Shown: piece after piece, positions 8,584-15,361 of the stretch
Layout: every line of letters starts with the position of its first letter
How positions within the stretch are numbered: the stretch's first letter is position 1
From: Alphaproteobacteria bacterium
GTDB lineage: Bacteria > Pseudomonadota > Alphaproteobacteria > Micropepsales > Micropepsaceae
DNA length: 52,413 nucleotides
Reading direction: 5' to 3'
NCBI GenBank assembly: GCA_025924715.1
Contig: JAICHV010000025.1
Span: 1-52,413, forward strand
Made by a program: the position numbers and the translations under genes
Notes under the pieces: model-generated
Seen by the model: only the letters and a program-made list of their open reading frames with translations
Databases searched by the model: none
What the model was told of the DNA's origin: nothing

Positions 8584-9021
8584 ATGGCCAAAGCAATTTC
8601 TGAAATCCAGACACCTCCGGCCGCAAAAGCGGCGGCCGAGAGGCTGCGCCAGGCGGGCTTGCGCCCGACCCGCCAGCGGGTGGAACTGGCCAGCCACCTA
8701 TTCGGTGGCCCGGACCGGCATGTCACCGCCGAAAGCCTGCACGACGAGGCGGTGCGGGCCGGGAGCAGCATCTCCTTGGCCACGGTTTACAACACCCTGC
8801 ACCAATTCACCGCCGCCGGCCTGCTCAGGCAGGTGATCGTGGATGCAGCGCGGGGCTATTTCGATACCAATACCGGCGATCACCAGCATTTCTTCCTGGA
8901 AGAAGAAGGCACCCTGATCGACATTCCGGGCGACGAAATCGCGGTTTCCGGCGTTCCCGTCCCGCCGGAGGGCTTGGCCGTTGACCGCGTCGATGTCGTA
9001 GTGCGGGTCAGGCGCGCCTAA
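8584..9021 (+). CDS. irr: Fur-family iron/heme-responsive regulator, Irr type
   Basis: Transcription factor that in alphaproteobacteria controls heme synthesis, iron storage and iron uptake in response to heme or iron status. 145 residues. Winged-helix DNA-binding domain at about residues 20-85 (LRPTRQRVELASHLF, then ISLATVYNTLHQF), followed by the Irr-like YFDTNTGDHQHFF at 92-104, whose histidines belong to the metal/heme-sensing region. No GCPWHD-type heme motif is present, unlike Bradyrhizobium Irr. The C-terminal Cys motifs of classical Fur are absent. Its promoter carries TTAGAA/TTCTAA repeats, so autoregulation is likely. PerR-like function is the main alternative. Confidence 0.88.
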   Translation: MAKAISEIQTPPAAKAAAERLRQAGLRPTRQRVELASHLFGGPDRHVTAESLHDEAVRAGSSISLATVYNTLHQFTAAGLLRQVIVDAARGYFDTNTGDHQHFFLEEEGTLIDIPGDEIAVSGVPVPPEGLAVDRVDVVVRVRRA

Positions 9022-9059
9022 TCCGCCTTTTTCGCCCGCCCAAATCCTCTCCACATCAG

Positions 9060-9076
9060 TTTAGAATTATTCTAAA
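9060..9076. promoter_or_regulatory. Irr/Fur-type operator upstream of rubrerythrin
   Basis: TTTAGAATTATTCTAAA is a 17-base perfect palindrome with the same hexamers and spacing as the site in the irr promoter. It ends five bases before the -35 box of the rubrerythrin promoter, a position that would allow either activation or interference with polymerase binding. Confidence 0.75.
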
Positions 9077-9081
9077 AACTG

Positions 9082-9109
9082 TTGACATGCCCAGTCAGGG
9101 GGGTACTGT
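9082..9109 (+). promoter_or_regulatory. Probable promoter of the rubrerythrin operon
   Basis: TTGACA, a 16-base spacer, then TACTGT, located 31 bases before the rubrerythrin ATG. The -35 box is a perfect consensus; the -10 box is weaker, consistent with a regulated promoter. Confidence 0.6.
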
Positions 9110-9139
9110 CGCGACCGGAATTCACCAAAAGGAGTGTTT

Positions 9140-9562
9140 ATGCCCGCCCTGAAAAACACCAAGACCTGGGAAAATCTCAAAGAGGCTTTCGCCGGCGAGA
9201 GCCAGGCCAATCGCCGCTATCTCTATTTCGCGCAAAAGGCCGATGTCGAAGGTCACAACGATGTCGCCGCGGTGTTCCGCTCCACCGCCGAAGGCGAAAC
9301 CGGCCATGCCCATGGCCATCTGGAATATCTGGAAGAAGTAGGCGATCCGGCCACCGGTGAGCCCATCGGCGCCACCGATGCCAACCTGAAAGCTTCCATC
9401 GCGGGCGAGACCCACGAATATACCGATATGTATCCGGGCATGGCCAAGACCGCGCGCGGCGAAGGCTTTGACGAAATCGCCGACTGGTTCGAAACCCTGG
9501 CGAAAGCCGAAAAGAGCCATGCCGGCCGCTTCCAGAAAGCGCTCGACACTCTGGGCAAGTAG
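9140..9562 (+). CDS. Rubrerythrin-family di-iron protein without rubredoxin domain
   Basis: 140-residue four-helix ferritin-like protein, probably a peroxide reductase. Likely di-iron ligands are Glu20 ([12 protein letters not shown]), Glu53 and His56 (EGETGH), Glu90 and Glu93 ([10 protein letters not shown]), and Glu124 and His127 (EKSHAGR). The C-terminal rubredoxin domain of classical rubrerythrin is missing, so electrons must come from another protein; the downstream Fe-S protein is a candidate. The ATG at 9140 has AGGAG six bases upstream; an in-frame GTG two codons earlier is less likely. An Irr-type operator and promoter precede it. Confidence 0.92.
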   Translation: MPALKNTKTWENLKEAFAGESQANRRYLYFAQKADVEGHNDVAAVFRSTAEGETGHAHGHLEYLEEVGDPATGEPIGATDANLKASIAGETHEYTDMYPGMAKTARGEGFDEIADWFETLAKAEKSHAGRFQKALDTLGK

Positions 9563-9580
9563 TTTTTTCTGACTCCCTTC

Positions 9581-9598
9581 GCACGCTCCAGAGCGTGC
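9581..9598. terminator. Short perfect hairpin after rubrerythrin
   Basis: GCACGCTC CA GAGCGTGC, an 8-bp perfect stem about 19 bases after the rubrerythrin stop. The T-rich stretch (TTTTTT) is before the stem, not after it, so simple intrinsic termination is doubtful. It may stabilise the 3' end of a rubrerythrin-only transcript. Confidence 0.35.
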
Positions 9599-9608
9599 TA
9601 CGGGCACC

Positions 9609-9644
9609 CTCCCCCTCCAGCGCGCTTAGGCACGCGAGGGGGAG
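9609..9644. terminator. CT/AG-rich hairpin between rubrerythrin and the Fe-S protein gene
   Basis: CTCCCCCTC and GAGGGGGAG form a perfect 9-bp stem around an 18-base loop that has weak CGCG pairing of its own. It could partly separate rubrerythrin transcription from the downstream genes. It resembles the hairpins at 5609-5638 and 12491-12515. Confidence 0.4.
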
Positions 9645-9671
9645 GCGCGCGTCATCCAAGGCACTCTATTC

Positions 9672-11009
9672 ATGCCCTCACACGAAGGCAGTCTCGACGC
9701 TCCGACACGCCATGCGATTCCATGGCAGGATCCCGACTTCACCGATCCGGTGAAGCTGGACGCGGAAATGCGGCGGGTCTTCGACATCTGTCACGGCTGC
9801 CGGCGCTGTTTCAATCTCTGCGATTCCTTCCCGCGCCTGTTCGACCTGATCGACAACAGCCCGCATGAAGAACTCTCCGATGTGAAGTCGGAAGATTTCG
9901 CGCCGGTGATCGAGGCTTGCACGCTTTGCGACATGTGCTTCATGACCAAATGTCCCTATGTGCCGCCGCATCCCTTCCAGTTGGACTTTCCCCATCTGAT
10001 GCTGCGCCATCGCGCCGCCAGCCATGGCAAGAACAACAATGAATTCACTCAGAACCAGTTGGCGGAAATGGACCGCAACGGCACCCTGGCCCGTTTCGCC
10101 TCGCCGATCGTCAACTGGGCATCGGACAGTTCGAACAAGCCGGTGCGGGTGCTGATGGAAAAGACCGTGGGCATCGACCGCGATGCCGAGCTGCCGAAAT
10201 TTCATACCCGCACCTTCATGGCGGCGGATCGCGGCGATCCGATTGCACCCAACCCGGCGGCACCCGCTTATGGAAAGCGCAAGGCGGCGATCTATGCCAC
10301 TTGCTTTGTCAACTACAACCGCCCGGTGACCGGCATGGATGCGCGCGCCGTGCTGAACCATATCGGGGTCGAAACCAAGGCCGCTTATCCCGGATGTTGC
10401 GGCATGCCGTTCCTGGAACAGGCCAAGCTGGAGCGGGTGGCTGAGATGGCCGCCAAAGTGTCGAGCGAATTGGTCCAGCTGATCGATCAAGGCTATGACA
10501 TCGTCACCCTGACGGCATCCTGCGGGCTGATGTTGAAATTCGAATGGCCCTTGATCGTCCCCGATAATCAAGACGTCAAAAGGCTGTCCGAAGCGGTATT
10601 CGACATCGACGAATATGTCGTCGACATCGCCAAGACCGAAGGCCTGCCGCAAGACCTGACGCCCCTGCCCGAAGGCGTGAGCGTGCATCTGGCCTGTCAT
10701 GCCCGGGCCCAGAATATGGGGCCCAAGGCGGCGGAAATGCTGCGGCTGATTCCCGGCACGCCGATCGATGTGATCGAACGCTGCTCCGGCCATGGCGGCA
10801 CCTTTGGCGTGGTCAAGCCGACCCATGACGTGGCGGTGAAGGTGGGGCGGCCCGTGTTCCGCGCGGTGGAAAAACAGGCGCGCGGCCATATCGTTTCGGA
10901 TTGTCCGCTGGCGGCGCAGCATATTTTCCATCAAAGCGAAACACCCGCCCGGGAACCGGAACATCCGATCCAGATCATGGCGCGGGCATTCGGACTGAAG
11001 GAGGATTAG
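9672..11009 (+). CDS. Heterodisulfide reductase-related Fe-S oxidoreductase (GlpC/HdrD-like)
   Basis: 445-residue electron-transfer protein, probably cytosolic or membrane-associated. Two [4Fe-4S] ferredoxin motifs: Cys40, 43, 46, 50 (CHGCRRCFNLC) and Cys83, 86, 89, 94 (CTLCDMCFMTKCP). The C-terminal half has two CCG-type domains with AYPGCCGMPFLEQ, TASCGLML, LACHARAQNMG and ERCSGHGGTFG, which in heterodisulfide reductases bind a further cluster at the active site. The substrate is unknown. It is followed at once by DUF3501 and preceded by rubrerythrin, a recurrent trio in proteobacteria, so electron delivery to rubrerythrin is a reasonable inference. The ribosome binding site is weak (AAGG about ten bases upstream). 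Confidence 0.88.
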   Translation: MPSHEGSLDAPTRHAIPWQDPDFTDPVKLDAEMRRVFDICHGCRRCFNLCDSFPRLFDLIDNSPHEELSDVKSEDFAPVIEACTLCDMCFMTKCPYVPPHPFQLDFPHLMLRHRAASHGKNNNEFTQNQLAEMDRNGTLARFASPIVNWASDSSNKPVRVLMEKTVGIDRDAELPKFHTRTFMAADRGDPIAPNPAAPAYGKRKAAIYATCFVNYNRPVTGMDARAVLNHIGVETKAAYPGCCGMPFLEQAKLERVAEMAAKVSSELVQLIDQGYDIVTLTASCGLMLKFEWPLIVPDNQDVKRLSEAVFDIDEYVVDIAKTEGLPQDLTPLPEGVSVHLACHARAQNMGPKAAEMLRLIPGTPIDVIERCSGHGGTFGVVKPTHDVAVKVGRPVFRAVEKQARGHIVSDCPLAAQHIFHQSETPAREPEHPIQIMARAFGLKED

Positions 11010-11609
11010 ATGAGCGAAGCTGCGCGCAAAATCGCGCCATCCGACCTGCTGCCGCTGAACGAATATGAATTCCGGCGCGCCAGCCTGAAACAGAATCTCC
11101 TGCCTCTGAAAAAACTGCGCCGGGTGGAAGTCGGGCCTTTCGCCACTTTCTATTTCGAAAATTACGCCACCATGTGGCTGCAGGTGCAGGAAATGTTGCG
11201 CATCGAAAAAGGCGGCGACGAACAGGTCGCCGGCGAATTGGAAGCCTATAATCCGCTGATTCCCCAGGGCGACGAATTGATCGCCACCATGATGCTGGAA
11301 ATCGAGGATGCGGGCCGCCGCCACGCCACCCTGCTGACCCTGGGCGGCATCGAGGAATGTATCTTCATGGAAATCGGGGGCGAGAAAATCCGCGCCACGC
11401 CGACCGAATATGACGACCGCACCACGCCCGACGGAAAAACCTCATCGGTGCACTGGCTGCGCTTCACGCTGACCGCGGATCAGATCGCCCGCTTCCAAAG
11501 GGAGCGGGTGGTTTTGGGTGTCGAGCACAAGAATTATGGCCATATGGCCGTGCTGGGCCAGGACACCAAAGCGGCGCTGGCAAAGGATTTTGACTCGCCA
11601 ACCCGTTGA
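11010..11609 (+). CDS. DUF3501 family protein
   Basis: 199-residue soluble protein of unknown function. It begins directly after the stop of the Fe-S oxidoreductase gene (TAGATG, no gap), so the two are translated together. Recognisable family segments are LPLNEYEFRR, GPFATFYFENYATMWLQVQEMLRIE and YNPLIPQGDELIATMMLEI near the N-terminus and VVLGVEHKNYGH near the C-terminus. There is no signal peptide and there are no membrane segments. It occurs with rubrerythrin and the Hdr-like protein in many alphaproteobacteria, which suggests an accessory role in peroxide or iron handling. Confidence 0.88.
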   Translation: MSEAARKIAPSDLLPLNEYEFRRASLKQNLLPLKKLRRVEVGPFATFYFENYATMWLQVQEMLRIEKGGDEQVAGELEAYNPLIPQGDELIATMMLEIEDAGRRHATLLTLGGIEECIFMEIGGEKIRATPTEYDDRTTPDGKTSSVHWLRFTLTADQIARFQRERVVLGVEHKNYGHMAVLGQDTKAALAKDFDSPTR

Positions 11610-11624
11610 GCGGGTTTGGTTTTC
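11598..11624 (+). terminator. Rho-independent terminator after DUF3501
   Basis: CCAACCCG, loop TTGAG, CGGGTTTGG, then TTTTC. The stem overlaps the last codons and stop codon of DUF3501. It ends the rubrerythrin/Fe-S/DUF3501 transcription unit. Confidence 0.65.
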
Positions 11625-11633
11625 TATCCCGCT

Positions 11634-11655
11634 ATACGATATGAAATTATCGTAT
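11634..11655. promoter_or_regulatory. Inverted repeat upstream of the DUF2975 gene (site 1)
   Basis: ATACGAT, 8 bases, ATCGTAT: perfect 7-bp arms in an AT-rich stretch just upstream of the putative -35 box. Candidate binding site for the small helix-turn-helix protein encoded at the end of this operon. Confidence 0.45.
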
Positions 11656-11682
11656 TGCAATAATTTGTTATTGCGCTATAGT
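11655..11682 (+). promoter_or_regulatory. Probable promoter of the DUF2975-regulator operon, with an embedded inverted repeat
   Basis: TTGCAA (11655-11660), a 16-base spacer, then TATAGT (11677-11682). The perfect inverted repeat GCAATAA-TTTG-TTATTGC (11657-11674) covers the -35 box and most of the spacer, the place expected for a repressor operator. AAGGA precedes the ATG at 11709. Confidence 0.5.
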
Positions 11683-11708
11683 GTCTTCGCTTTTGAAGGA
11701 CATACGCA

Positions 11709-12284
11709 ATGACCGACACGATGGTTTTAACCCCGGCGGCTTCGGAAGACTTCGCCCGCGCTCGAAAACTCAGCCGCGTCATGGCGGTGCTGTTTACGAT
11801 CGGATTCTGGTTCACGCTGCTGGGCGCCATCCTGATACTGGGCACGCCCCTGGACCCGATCATTGAACGCGGCGGGCACGGCCTCGTCGGCCATGGCGTC
11901 ATCGTTGACGGGTTCAGCGGCATGACGGTTTCGCTGGAGGGGCTTTCCGTCATTCAATGCGTCTGGGTGATGCTGGCGTTGGAGATAACCATCGTGCCGG
12001 TAGTGTTCCTGATGCATCACACACGCCGGGTATTCGGTCATTTCGCCAAAGGCGAAATCTTCGTCCTGCCGGTGATTCGGCATATCCGGCAGGCGGGGCT
12101 GTGGCTGATCGTTTCCTTTTTCGCCCCTATCATTGGCAAGCTGGCACTGAACGCGTTGAAACTGTCGCATGGACAGTCCCATGGCACATCCTGGCCATTG
12201 GTGATCGGCGTGGTCACCGTGATCGCCGCCTATGTGATGGAAGAAGCCCGGCGCATCGCCGCCGATCATGCGGAGATTGTCTAG
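11709..12284 (+). CDS. DUF2975 family integral membrane protein
   Basis: 191-residue inner-membrane protein with four hydrophobic segments at about residues 25-46, 79-102, 120-143 and 160-177; the function is unknown. ATG at 11709 with AAGGA eight bases upstream. DUF2975 proteins are usually encoded next to a small Cro/CI-type regulator of the YozG type, and here that regulator overlaps the stop codon by one base. The pair resembles a membrane protein with its own regulator, possibly a sensor or stress module; no enzymatic motif is visible. Confidence 0.8.
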   Translation: MTDTMVLTPAASEDFARARKLSRVMAVLFTIGFWFTLLGAILILGTPLDPIIERGGHGLVGHGVIVDGFSGMTVSLEGLSVIQCVWVMLALEITIVPVVFLMHHTRRVFGHFAKGEIFVLPVIRHIRQAGLWLIVSFFAPIIGKLALNALKLSHGQSHGTSWPLVIGVVTVIAAYVMEEARRIAADHAEIV

Positions 12285-12505
12285 TGATCGTGGTCAATCT
12301 CGATGTGATGCTGGCCAAACGCAAAATGCGGTCCAAGGAACTGGCCGAGCGCATCGGCATCACCGAGGCTAATCTGTCGCTGCTCAAATCCTCCAAGGTC
12401 AAGGGGGTGCGCTTTGAGACCCTGGACAAGATCTGCGCCGCGCTGGAATGCCAGCCGGGCGATTTGCTGGAATACCGTGGTGACATGGCCCCACCCTCTC
12501 CTTGA
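12284..12505 (+). CDS. Small Cro/CI-type (XRE, YozG-like) transcriptional regulator
   Basis: 73-residue single-domain DNA-binding protein: MLAKRKMRSKELAERIGI, then TEANLSLLKSSKVKGVRFETL and DKICAALECQPGDLLEY, the standard five-helix HTH layout. The GTG start at 12284 overlaps the DUF2975 stop (TAGTG) and has GGAG nine bases upstream, so translation is coupled. A second GTG at 12290 is possible. Its likely targets are the two inverted repeats in front of the operon. It is too short to be noticed in many annotations. Confidence 0.85.
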   Translation: MIVVNLDVMLAKRKMRSKELAERIGITEANLSLLKSSKVKGVRFETLDKICAALECQPGDLLEYRGDMAPPSP

Positions 12506-12515
12506 GGGAGGGTGG
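12491..12515. terminator. Hairpin shared by convergent genes
   Basis: CCACCCTC...GAGGGTGG: an 8-bp perfect stem extended by CC/GG, with a TTGA loop containing the stop codon of the small regulator. It lies 34 bases past the stop of the acyl-CoA synthetase on the other strand. No U-tract is present; it is probably a bidirectional barrier. Confidence 0.45.
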
Positions 12516-12549
12516 AAGCCTGAGAACGGTCATCGTCTCGTCACGCGGA

Positions 12550-14325
12550 TCACAACTTCACCCGGTCTGCGATAATGTCCGCGTAGCGCTCGGGCGTGAG
12601 GATTTCGTATTGCCCGCTGGCGGGATTGAGCCAGAAGATCGGATTGGGGATTGCGGAAGGATCGAACCCTTCGCGCACCATCTCGATCTTGCGCTGCTTG
12701 AAGGTGCCCGTAACCTCGATTTGCGGCTGCAGGCGCAGGAAAACCGGGCGGGCATAAGGGGGCAGCCGCCCTTCCAGCCGCTTGGCCAAATGCGCGATGT
12801 CGAGGGTGCCGTCGACCACCAGCGCCGCCATCCCGGCGCGGCCATCCATGCCGGGCACCGCCACGCCATAGACATTGGCTTCCTTGATCCCGGGGATGAC
12901 CGACAGCGCCTCGGCCACTTCGCTGGTGGCGACATTTTCGCCTTTCCAGCGGAAGGTGTCGCCGATGCGGTCGACGAAATAAAAATAGCCATGGGCGTCG
13001 CGGCGCATCAGATCGCCGGTGCGAAACCAGGCATCGCCTTTGCGGAACACATCGCGCAGGATCTTTTTTTCCGATTCTTCGCCCTTGGTATAGCCTTCGA
13101 AATTGCGCCCGGCGCGCTGCGAAATGCCGCCCACCGCTTCGCCCACTTCGTCGGGTTCGCATTCGATGCAGAGTCCGTTTTCGCCGCGCACCGGCATCTG
13201 CTTTTCCACATCGAAGCGCACCACCCGGGTCGGCAGCAGTGCCTCGATATAGTTCGGCACCCGCCCCACGGCGCCCACCGTGCCGTCGTAATTGAGCATG
13301 GAGACATTGCCCTCGGTCGCGCCATAGAACTCGACGATCTTTGGGATCGCGAAACGCTCCTGGAAGCTGCGCCAGATTTCGGGCCTCAGGCCATTTCCGG
13401 TGATGGCGCGCACATGATGGTCCCGCTCATGCGGACCCGGCGGGGCGTTGAGCAGCCAGCGGCAAAGCTCGCCGATATAGGCGAACATGGTGGCATCATA
13501 TTTGTGGATGTCGTTCCAAAAATCGCTGGCGGAGAATTTGCGCCGGATCACCAGTGCCCCGCCCACCATCAGCGCCATGCCGACGGCGCAAACCCCGCCG
13601 GTGGCGTGATAGAGCGGCAGCGGGTCGTAGATGCGGTCGCTGGACCGGGGCTGCAGCGCGCCGATAAAGCCGCTCATCATGAACAGCATGCGCATATGGC
13701 TGAAATTGGCGGCCTTGGGCAGGCCCGTGGTGCCGGATGTGTAGATATAGAACGCGCGGTCGCGTCCGCGCACGCCGGCCCGCGGCGCGATGCCGGGCGA
13801 CAAGGGCGAGGCGGCCGCCAGCGCCGCATCCAGATTGCCGCCGCTCTCGACCCAGACTTGCGGCTTGGCGGAGAAATAAGCCTCCGCCTCGACCACGCAT
13901 TGCGCCAATTCGCTGCCCACGATGAGGTGGCGGGCGCCGACAATTTCCACGGAATGGGTGAGCTGCTGCTGGCGCTGATTGGTGTTGATCAGGGCCACGG
14001 CCGCGCCGGCCTTGAACAATCCCAGCCAGCAGCAAAGGTAATCGGGCCGGTTCTCCATGAACAAAGCGACGCAATCGCCCGGCTTGATGCCCTGCGCGAT
14101 CGCCCAATTGGCGTAGCGGTTGGCGCGGGCGTCGAGTTCGCCATAGCTCAGCACCTCTTGGCCGCAATAGACCGCCGGCGCGCCCGGCTGGAGCCGCGCA
14201 AAATTTTCCACGATATCGACGATGGTGCGGCGCGAATGGGGCGTCACCAGCCTGAGCAGCCATAAGGTGCGCAGGATGCAGGAGAGATAAATATATTCGC
14301 GCCGGATCGCGGCGGTCAGGCTCAT
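12550..14325 (-). CDS. Long/very-long-chain acyl-CoA synthetase (FATP-like, AMP-binding)
   Basis: Activates fatty acids to acyl-CoA through an acyl-adenylate. 591 residues. The AMP-binding P-loop YTSGTTGLPK is at 195-204; further motifs are FYGATEGNVS, WFRTGDLMRRD and YFYFVDRIGDTFRWKGENV. The last of these is typical of the FATP/very-long-chain synthetase subfamily and not of FadD. A hydrophobic N-terminal segment (residues 10-28) may attach it to the membrane. It stands alone, convergent with the small regulator. Substrate chain length cannot be read from the sequence. Confidence 0.88.
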   Translation of the reverse strand: MSLTAAIRREYIYLSCILRTLWLLRLVTPHSRRTIVDIVENFARLQPGAPAVYCGQEVLSYGELDARANRYANWAIAQGIKPGDCVALFMENRPDYLCCWLGLFKAGAAVALINTNQRQQQLTHSVEIVGARHLIVGSELAQCVVEAEAYFSAKPQVWVESGGNLDAALAAASPLSPGIAPRAGVRGRDRAFYIYTSGTTGLPKAANFSHMRMLFMMSGFIGALQPRSSDRIYDPLPLYHATGGVCAVGMALMVGGALVIRRKFSASDFWNDIHKYDATMFAYIGELCRWLLNAPPGPHERDHHVRAITGNGLRPEIWRSFQERFAIPKIVEFYGATEGNVSMLNYDGTVGAVGRVPNYIEALLPTRVVRFDVEKQMPVRGENGLCIECEPDEVGEAVGGISQRAGRNFEGYTKGEESEKKILRDVFRKGDAWFRTGDLMRRDAHGYFYFVDRIGDTFRWKGENVATSEVAEALSVIPGIKEANVYGVAVPGMDGRAGMAALVVDGTLDIAHLAKRLEGRLPPYARPVFLRLQPQIEVTGTFKQRKIEMVREGFDPSAIPNPIFWLNPASGQYEILTPERYADIIADRVKL

Positions 14326-14394
14326 CGGCGATTCCCCCGGCCAGATTGGGGCGCGCGCTTGTGAGACGCAAGCAAGATACTTAACAGTGCAGCG

Positions 14395-14619
14395 ATGCCC
14401 GATGACCCACTAGACCTGCGAGGACTGAAATGCCCCCTGCCGGCGCTGCTGACCCGGCGGCGGCTGGCGGCACTGCCGGCGGGCGCCGAACTGACCGTGC
14501 TGGCCAGCGATCCCTTGGCCGTGGTCGACATTCCCCATATGTGCGGCGAGGAAGGCCATGCGATGATTGACAGCCGCAAAGCCGCCGACCATCACGTCTT
14601 CATGATCCGCAGAGGCTAA
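14395..14619 (+). CDS. TusA-family sulfurtransferase-like protein
   Basis: 74-residue protein with the TusA/SirA fold signature LDLRGLKCPLPALLTRRRL; Cys15 in the CPxP motif is the persulfide-carrying residue. TusA-like proteins carry sulfur for tRNA thiolation or other pathways, but stand-alone members vary in function. No sulfur-relay partner is adjacent. Its stop codon overlaps the stop of the convergent lipoprotein gene. Confidence 0.85.
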   Translation: MPDDPLDLRGLKCPLPALLTRRRLAALPAGAELTVLASDPLAVVDIPHMCGEEGHAMIDSRKAADHHVFMIRRG

Positions 14620-15152
14620 TCCCGCCGGTCAGTCGGGCGGGGCGCCGGGGTTATATGCTGCAGCACGGCCCGGGCATCGACCGCGCGAGGCTCGCGCGCC
14701 GCTTCGGCATCGTTCAGCAACACGATCTCGGCATAGGCTTCGTAGCGGGTGGTGGCGATGATATCGACATCGGGCCCGAACGGGTCATAGCCCCAGCGCG
14801 GACGGAAGCTCCAATACCCGAAATAGGGACCGGGCGGCTGCGGGATGCTGGTGAAGCGCGTGTCCGCCTTGGTATCGCGGGTGTCGAACAGGAAATGGCT
14901 GTAGCCGGCCGCCAGGGTCACCTCCGCCGCCCGCAGCAGCAGATAATCCTCCACCTGCTCGCGCGGGGTGGAAGAATTGCCAGTGAAAGTGATGCGGTAG
15001 CGGTTGGGAGCAAGTTCCCTATCGGTATAGCCGGTGCTCTGGCCGGGCCCCCTGGGCGCATAGGGCGCCGGCATGGCGACGCAGCCGGCCAGCGTCAGCA
15101 GGCACAGAGCCGCAACAGGGGTTTTCCAGGAAAAGCGATCGATCTGGCGCAT
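14616..15152 (-). CDS. CC0125/CC1285-family lipoprotein
   Basis: 178-residue predicted outer-membrane or periplasmic lipoprotein. Signal peptide with lipobox LAGC, acylated Cys24. The mature part contains NRYRITFTGNSSTPREQVED and LLLRAAEVTLAAGYSHFLF, characteristic of this alphaproteobacterial family of unknown function, then a Pro/Gly/aromatic-rich stretch. The ATG at 15152 has GGAG upstream; an in-frame ATG at 15179 would add nine residues ahead of the signal peptide. Convergent with the TusA-like gene. Confidence 0.8.
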   Translation of the reverse strand: MRQIDRFSWKTPVAALCLLTLAGCVAMPAPYAPRGPGQSTGYTDRELAPNRYRITFTGNSSTPREQVEDYLLLRAAEVTLAAGYSHFLFDTRDTKADTRFTSIPQPPGPYFGYWSFRPRWGYDPFGPDVDIIATTRYEAYAEIVLLNDAEAAREPRAVDARAVLQHITPAPRPTDRRD

Positions 15153-15305
15153 GGGCCACTCCGGTATCAAATGTCGCACCGATTCCTACGCGCGCGGTGC
15201 GAATAGCGTTCACTTACAAATACGACAAGTGGCCCTCCCAGTTCCACTTCTATTCTCCTTATGTTCACCCCTGCCCTCTTGCCATTACAGGCTGGGCGTA
15301 ACAAG

Positions 15306-15336
15306 TTCGGGCCGCCCGGTCCCTGCCGGGCCCGAA
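15306..15336. other. Strong GC hairpin in the leader of the glycosyltransferase gene
   Basis: TTCGGGCC(GCC)CGG and CCGGGCCCGAA pair over 11 bp with a 3-base bulge, 25 bases upstream of the first possible start. It is not followed by a T-run. It could be a 5' leader structure or a Rho-linked stop for upstream transcription. The remainder of 15153-15361 shows no convincing promoter. Confidence 0.4.
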
Positions 15337-15361
15337 GAGCCGCAAACTGCCCGCTGGGTGC

